A DNA stretch of 52,062 nucleotides. Origin: Nephromyces sp. MM_2019 (Eukaryota > Apicomplexa > Aconoidasida > Nephromycida). The stretch covers positions 1-52,062 of the forward strand of contig JADHZB010001058.1 of NCBI GenBank assembly GCA_015657535.1, in the 5' to 3' direction. Shown piece by piece: positions 47,401-52,062 of the stretch. A model generated the notes under the pieces. That model did not search any database. It had not been told where the DNA came from and saw nothing but the letters and a program-made list of their open reading frames with translations. How positions within the stretch are numbered: the stretch's first letter is position 1; every line of letters starts with the position of its first letter. The position numbers and the translations under genes were made by a program.

Positions 47401-47586
47401 GTACTTTTGGAGTGTTGTATGAATTTGGCTACATGATTGGTTATATCCATTGTTAACTACATGATTATTTACTGAACCACAAGTCAACAAGTACCGTCTG
47501 AGTTTAATCTCCCCTATAAATCTTAAGTGAGTTAACTTATATCCGACTAAGCGGTTAGTTATGTTAAGGATCTGTGTTTTAGTCAT
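44467..47586 (-). CDS. RAP-domain protein, probably mitochondrial, 14 exons
   Basis: Exons complement(44467-44614, 44671-44887, 44955-45182, 45261-45557, 45614-45707, 45764-45862, 45928-45985, 46043-46193, 46254-46505, 46580-46649, 46857-46881, 46977-47047, 47110-47154, 47245-47586) give 698 aa. The N-terminus (MTKTQILNITNRLVGYKL and onward) is basic and amphipathic, like a mitochondrial presequence. The centre holds helical repeats (TTKMLRRVDLRTLLRFLYCY). The C-terminus is a RAP domain: GPFLIDIYLPMGNFVIEAIS, QFYSETSRLTSQAIRRREII, MGFKIITVSHFNWSPL and YLLSILPEIL. RAP proteins bind organellar RNA. They are expanded in apicomplexans, where several act on fragmented mitochondrial rRNA. The 25-nt exon at 46857-46881 and the 18-nt GT-AG segment at 46340-46357 (kept as coding here) are uncertain. 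Confidence 0.82.
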
Positions 47587-49289
47587 GAGATAACTATCTA
47601 GTCAGAAACTGATGAGATTTTATTTCTCTGTAGTTCAGGGTATTTAAAGATGTTTAAGGAAGTTGTCTCTAGCATTGTTGTTATTGGTATTGCATGTATA
47701 GTGATGAGCTGCCAAGGGCTTAGGAGTAGCAGAGCAGGCGCTTAATGTGTTTTCAAAGGTTTTTGAACAAAATATAAAACATCGTTTTGTGTTTTCTGTG
47801 CCTATTTTTATATGTATGTGTGCTTGTGTAGGTGAATGTGCGTGAATATGTGATATTGTGGGTTTGCTGGTAGTTTTTGTATATGTGGTTCTGTGTCTAT
47901 ATATGCATATGTTGTATATAAATATATATATATCTATCTATATATAGGTCTGCGTTCTCGCTGTGCTTTTGTTACTATTAAAAAACAATTCTATCAGAAA
48001 TGGTAACTACCAGCCAAATTTGAGATAACATTAATTTAAGACTCTATGGCAAAGTTTCTAAATAGCTTTGTGTTTTTTATGGCCAAGGCTCTCACTCTTT
48101 GTACTAAATATCCACAATTGTAACCTTGAAAAAGCTTGTTAGTACTATTTAAATATTTGTTGATTTAAGCTCTTTCAATTTGGATTGTTTTAAGGTGATT
48201 TTAAAATTTGAACATATATGCCATTAGTAATTTATATGCATGCTTAGCTTATTTTTAAGCAAGAAATCAGTGCAATTTTGCATACTTGGAAATACTCATA
48301 AATGTGTAAAATAAATCATATAGTAACTATACCATACTTTTTATGTATACACATATATACATATGAAGATTAGTTTGTGATTCAAGTAATCTTACGAAGA
48401 AAACCTATGATTTTCTCGCTATTCTTAATTTTTAAAAAGATACACCAAATTGTCGCAAAAATTCTTTCAAAAATATACATTTTTTCACCTTGTGTGATAT
48501 TTAAATTTAAAGTTTGAAAAACCAGAAAATTTCATTATACATTTCCCGAAAAAAATAAAAGAGTCCAAGTGAAAACTTATCGTATCATTCTCTTTCTATT
48601 ATATTGCTGTCAATTTAAGCCTTAATTCCTATATACAGATAAAAAGCAAGAGTGCATAATTCTAGCTTAATTCAAAAACGAATTTGTTTTTTGAGTTTCT
48701 AATTTTGCCTAAAATTTGTATTTAGCTCTGATACAGACACTGAAATTCTTTTTATATACACCCTATTAATCGCAGCTACAATTATACACACATACACAAA
48801 CAACACGCGCACATAGACATATACAGACAGACTTCCACAGAAGCATACCAGACATATATGCATAGACTTACACACACACAAGCATAAGCATCTGATTTAT
48901 ACACAAACTTATACATACTCGAATATATATATATAAACACAAGCATATACACTTACAAACAAACAACTAAACACTCTATCTTTCTTTAAGACCTTGATGA
49001 TTATAGGAAATCATCACAATAATACGTGTCTTTAACTAAATTTCATTATGACTAATAATAATAAAAATATCCTTCAATAATATATATATATATATTGATA
49101 TATTTTTATCCAAATTTTGTAATAATTATCAATATATAGTGTCTTGATAAATAGAATACAAAGTCTTATAGAAACCGAATTTCCATAATTATCATCAAAT
49201 GTACTATTGAAAAAATCAGGTATTGGAATTCGCGTCTAACAAGAGAATTTTCTAGGGTATACACTACTTTTAAATAAAATTCCATAACA
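47587..49289. other. Divergent intergenic region, CA/TG runs reappear
   Basis: About 1.7 kb between the RAP gene (-) and the last gene (+). TG-rich DNA appears near 47,815-47,900, a TATATA/TCTATC patch near 47,925-47,945, CA-rich DNA from 48,785 to 48,965 and a TA run near 49,080-49,095. Apart from the short frame at 47,650 I see no gene. Confidence 0.45.
47650..47745 (+). CDS. Candidate 31-aa hydrophobic peptide or signal-peptide exon
   Basis: ATG at 47650 opens a 31-codon frame, MFKEVVSSIVVIGIACIVMS followed by a basic Gly/Arg/Ser end. It reads like a signal peptide or one membrane helix with balanced codon use and locally higher GC. It lies 64 bp upstream of the RAP gene start on the opposite strand. 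It may be a first exon, since a GT donor exists at 47724 within AGGAGTAGC, but I found no downstream exon. A chance frame is quite possible. Confidence 0.3.
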   Translation: MFKEVVSSIVVIGIACIVMSCQGLRSSRAGA

Positions 49290-51997
49290 ATGAATCGCTA
49301 TGAAAAATTTGTTAACTTTCTTATTGGAGATGAAACTCAGGATTTGGATAGCAATTCAAACCAAATTTGTAAGATAAATGAGCTTTGGAACCGGTCACAA
49401 TTACTAAATCACAGCTACACATTTAAAAGTGAATTTTTGTTTTTTGAATCATCTCACAGTATAAAGGATCTGATTATCACTAAGATAGAGGAGACACATT
49501 CACAAATATTTTTCCAGTCTGTGACCAATCCAGTATCGGAAGAGGAATCATCAGGGGAAAATGATTATGAAGGACAAAGAGAGGAATCGGAGTTTGGCGG
49601 TGTAGCTAATACGCAAGAAAGTCACACAGTAGAAATAAACTACGGATCTGGAAAAAGTTATGGAACAGAGTCTTGTGGAGCAGGAGAAAATGGTGGAATA
49701 AGACAAAGCACAGATTGTGCCGGAAATGAAGGTGAAACAGTATACGCTGGAATAGATAGGTTCGGTGAAGGCTATGGAACAGCAGTAGGTGGAAGAAGTG
49801 GCGCGGAAGACGGCTACGAGTTAAAAGAAGGAAGTAGACAATCACAAACAGCACAGTCACAATCAAGGTATGGACAATCACGAACAAGGTCACTGCAAGG
49901 ATCATCGCAAAGACAGTCAAGTACACATCTACGACCTAATAAACCTGATAGAGGATCCATCTTGAGCTCACTTTACCTAAGTTTGATAGATACATCAAAT
50001 CTTGTAAATGAAGATCATAATACCAACCTTAAAACTACAATCGCATCTCATAATGTCTCTAATGAAACTTATAAAACAATAGAAAAACCAAGTGGAGAAA
50101 AAATACCATTTTCGGGTTATAAAACATATCAAGAGAATAAAGAAAATGAAAAAATTAAAAAATCCAACTTAAAAGATAATGAAATAAAAATTTTATCAAA
50201 CTACCTTCCATTCCCAAAGCTAGTAGAAATTGAGTCTATCCTCGATTTTGGTGGAGTCTCACATCTTAAGGTAGAAGAAATACTACATCCTAATCTTGAA
50301 TCATCACAAACAGATACAGAATCATCAACAAATAATGAGGATCTAAATATCCCATCAAAGGCTACAAACAACAAATTATGTGAAATATTGAAAATTCACT
50401 ACAATTATCTTAAACCTAGACTAAAATGTTTCATATTAAATTCAGTTTTCCGAATGTCTCAACACGACCTATCTATGATGAATTGGTATGATGTTAGTAA
50501 CATAGGCCCATTAAAGCATCAAAATCACATACATCCTCAATTGATTTCAACACTCTGGGATATTTATTCGCATCAACACTCCATACAAAAGTATTACAGC
50601 GATAATCATCTCCAGTCTTTAAAGTTTGATTATGAAGAAGAGTTTAGAAATTCAATTTTGAATAGTATACCTAAATTACCAAGCTTTATTGCAATTTCTT
50701 ATATACCTAATAGACATAAACCATTTTGGAAGAGCTCTGATAATGGTGACACACTCGATAAAATTATCAGTTCATTACCCTTTAATCGAAGTAAGCTGAG
50801 TTGTAAATATAATTTTTTATGATTATGAATGATTACGCATCCTTTAAATTATATCAAATGGTTTATCTATATTTTATATATATTTTCATAAAGTTTTCTA
50901 TAGAAATTCAATTTTATCTCAGTATAGATTTATTTGCTATATATAATTTTATTTGCTTACTTTATATTTATTCACAAATTTTCTTCTGCGGTTTGGTTAC
51001 ATAAAACAAATAAATTTTGTATCATTATTTAAATAACTAGAAGACTATAAATGATTTTTACTGTATTTACACTACAAATAAAAACATTCGGTGTGTATCT
51101 TTTATCATATTACTATTTATTTCAAATTTTATTTCAAATTCTATAACACACATTCTCTACTTTGATTTCTATTTCAAATTTTGAACTATACTCACGATAA
51201 TATATATTAATCTTTGTTATATATTTAGGTAAATTGAGCCCTTCAACATTGTTTTCAAAGATTGACTTAAATAAAAGCAATTTACAATCATTAATTGACA
51301 AAATCAACAACTTATTGAAAGTTTCTCATCCTCTATATCAAATAAATCCACAGGAATTTACTAATAAAGTAAGTAATGAAAATTAATAAATGTTTAACTT
51401 AAAACATACACACTAATACTTTGTATTGTGTATAATATAATTGCTACTTGAATAAACGAAGCAGTAATTTTGTCTATATAATTAATATTTATAAAAGCAA
51501 TTTTTAGCATATACAACCTATTATATATCCTTATATATTATTTTAAAGAGATATATACAAAATAAATCAATTAATTTACTTTACCCTAACTATTTCGTTT
51601 TTTACACATTTAATCAAAATTAAATCAAAACTTTACGCACTTTTATCACAATTTACACTCTTATCATTTTATACACTTTCATCAATTTTGTACACATCTT
51701 CATCACATTTTTACACAATATTATTTCATATTACTCAATTTTTAGAATCAGGAATTTTCGTTAACTAAAAATTATAACCTGTACTTACAAGAAATTTGTG
51801 AATATTATCTCGATATTTATGAGGATGAATTAACACCCAAACAAGTTGCAGATATATATAATGCACACCTTTTATTAGCCTTACATTCGGGTAGCTTTTC
51901 AACACACTGTCGTTTTATTGATTTCTTACTTAGAAAATGGTAAAATCTCATATAACATCTATATCTTATTTTTGTTTGCATAAATAAATAAGTTAAG

Positions 51998-52047
<50 letters not shown>

Positions 52048-52062
52048 ACACACACACACACA
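49290..52062 (+). CDS. Large protein, 5' part only, runs off the right edge
   Basis: Exons 49290-50790, 51229-51368 and 51746-51939 (phase 2 donor at 51940) are visible; the rest lies beyond the window. The first 90 residues are folded-looking, with no signal peptide. Residues about 90-215 are low-complexity Gly/Ser/Glu/Gln (SYGTESCGAGENGG, then RQSQTAQSQSRYGQSRTRSL) in DNA of higher GC than the flanks. From about residue 295 helical segments follow, including ESILDFGGVSHLKVEEIL and, in the third exon, YLQEICEYYLDIYEDELTPK with VADIYNAHLLLALHSGSF. The latter resembles helical-repeat organellar RNA-binding proteins (RAP/HPR type) but no RAP domain is in view, so the family stays open. The exon joins are clean and in frame. 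Confidence 0.7.
51999..52062. repeat. CA microsatellite at window edge
   Basis: About 32 CA units with one T interruption, lying in the third visible intron of the edge gene and cut by the window end. Confidence 0.9.

Noticed and set aside
49606..49926. 106-codon minus-strand frame rich in Leu/Phe/His
   Set aside because: It is the antisense of the Gly/Ser/Gln-rich insert of the edge gene and has no independent support.
1..52062. A changed genetic code, suggested by in-frame TAA and TAG
   Set aside because: Genes such as STI1, HYOU1, RsmG and the MORN protein use TAA as the normal end and show no internal stops; only two loci have one, and one of these is removable by a short intron.
1..52062. 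CRISPR array, transposon or integrated virus
   Set aside because: The repeats are simple microsatellites or minisatellites without unique spacers, and no transposase, reverse transcriptase or viral gene was seen.

Overview
The window is nuclear DNA of a eukaryote with a very AT-rich genome: intron-dense genes, GT-AG splice sites, short AT-rich introns and long gene-poor gaps. Several gene types point to an alveolate, most likely an apicomplexan with a relict plastid. They are a secretory-type RsmG 16S rRNA methyltransferase, a RAP-domain protein with a mitochondrial-looking N-terminus, a dual-acylated MORN-repeat protein, and a short protein resembling a ciliary microtubule-inner protein. The genus cannot be fixed from sequence alone. 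Isovaleryl-CoA dehydrogenase argues against organisms that lack branched-chain amino-acid breakdown.

Left block (1-7,257): one + strand gene of about 18 exons for isovaleryl-CoA dehydrogenase. Its introns are full of CA/TG microsatellites. It carries an in-frame TAA and several splice junctions that do not join in frame, so it is either decaying or misassembled. From 7,258 to 14,879 there is one single-exon Ser/Thr/Asn-rich protein on the minus strand (9,053-10,327) and otherwise gene-free AT-rich DNA.

Middle block (14,880-30,700): TCAB1/WRAP53-like WD40 protein (+), eIF3h (-), RsmG-like methyltransferase (+), the ER lumenal Hsp70-like chaperone HYOU1/GRP170 (-), a secreted, probably plastid-targeted protein in ten exons (+), and a short conserved-looking protein with a Cys cluster (-).

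Right block (31,565-52,062): a small single-span membrane protein (+), an eight-exon acylated MORN protein (+), an 89-residue protein resembling PIERCE-type microtubule-inner proteins (+), the Hsp70/Hsp90 co-chaperone STI1/HOP in 15 exons (+), a divergent CAMK-like protein kinase (+), a six-exon secreted protein (-), a 14-exon RAP-domain protein (-), and the 5' part of a large gene that runs off the right edge (+).

The genes are independent housekeeping or organellar units, not an operon. Themes that recur are chaperoning (HYOU1, STI1), translation and RNA work (eIF3h, RsmG, RAP protein, TCAB1), and organelle targeting. I rebuilt exon structures by hand from splice signals, reading-frame phase and family similarity. 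Exon limits in conserved domains are firm; first exons and very small exons are less so. No new defence or mobile system was found. The most unusual signals are candidate 18-nt and 26-nt introns, the damaged dehydrogenase, and the sharp division of the window into CA-repeat-rich and CA-free domains.
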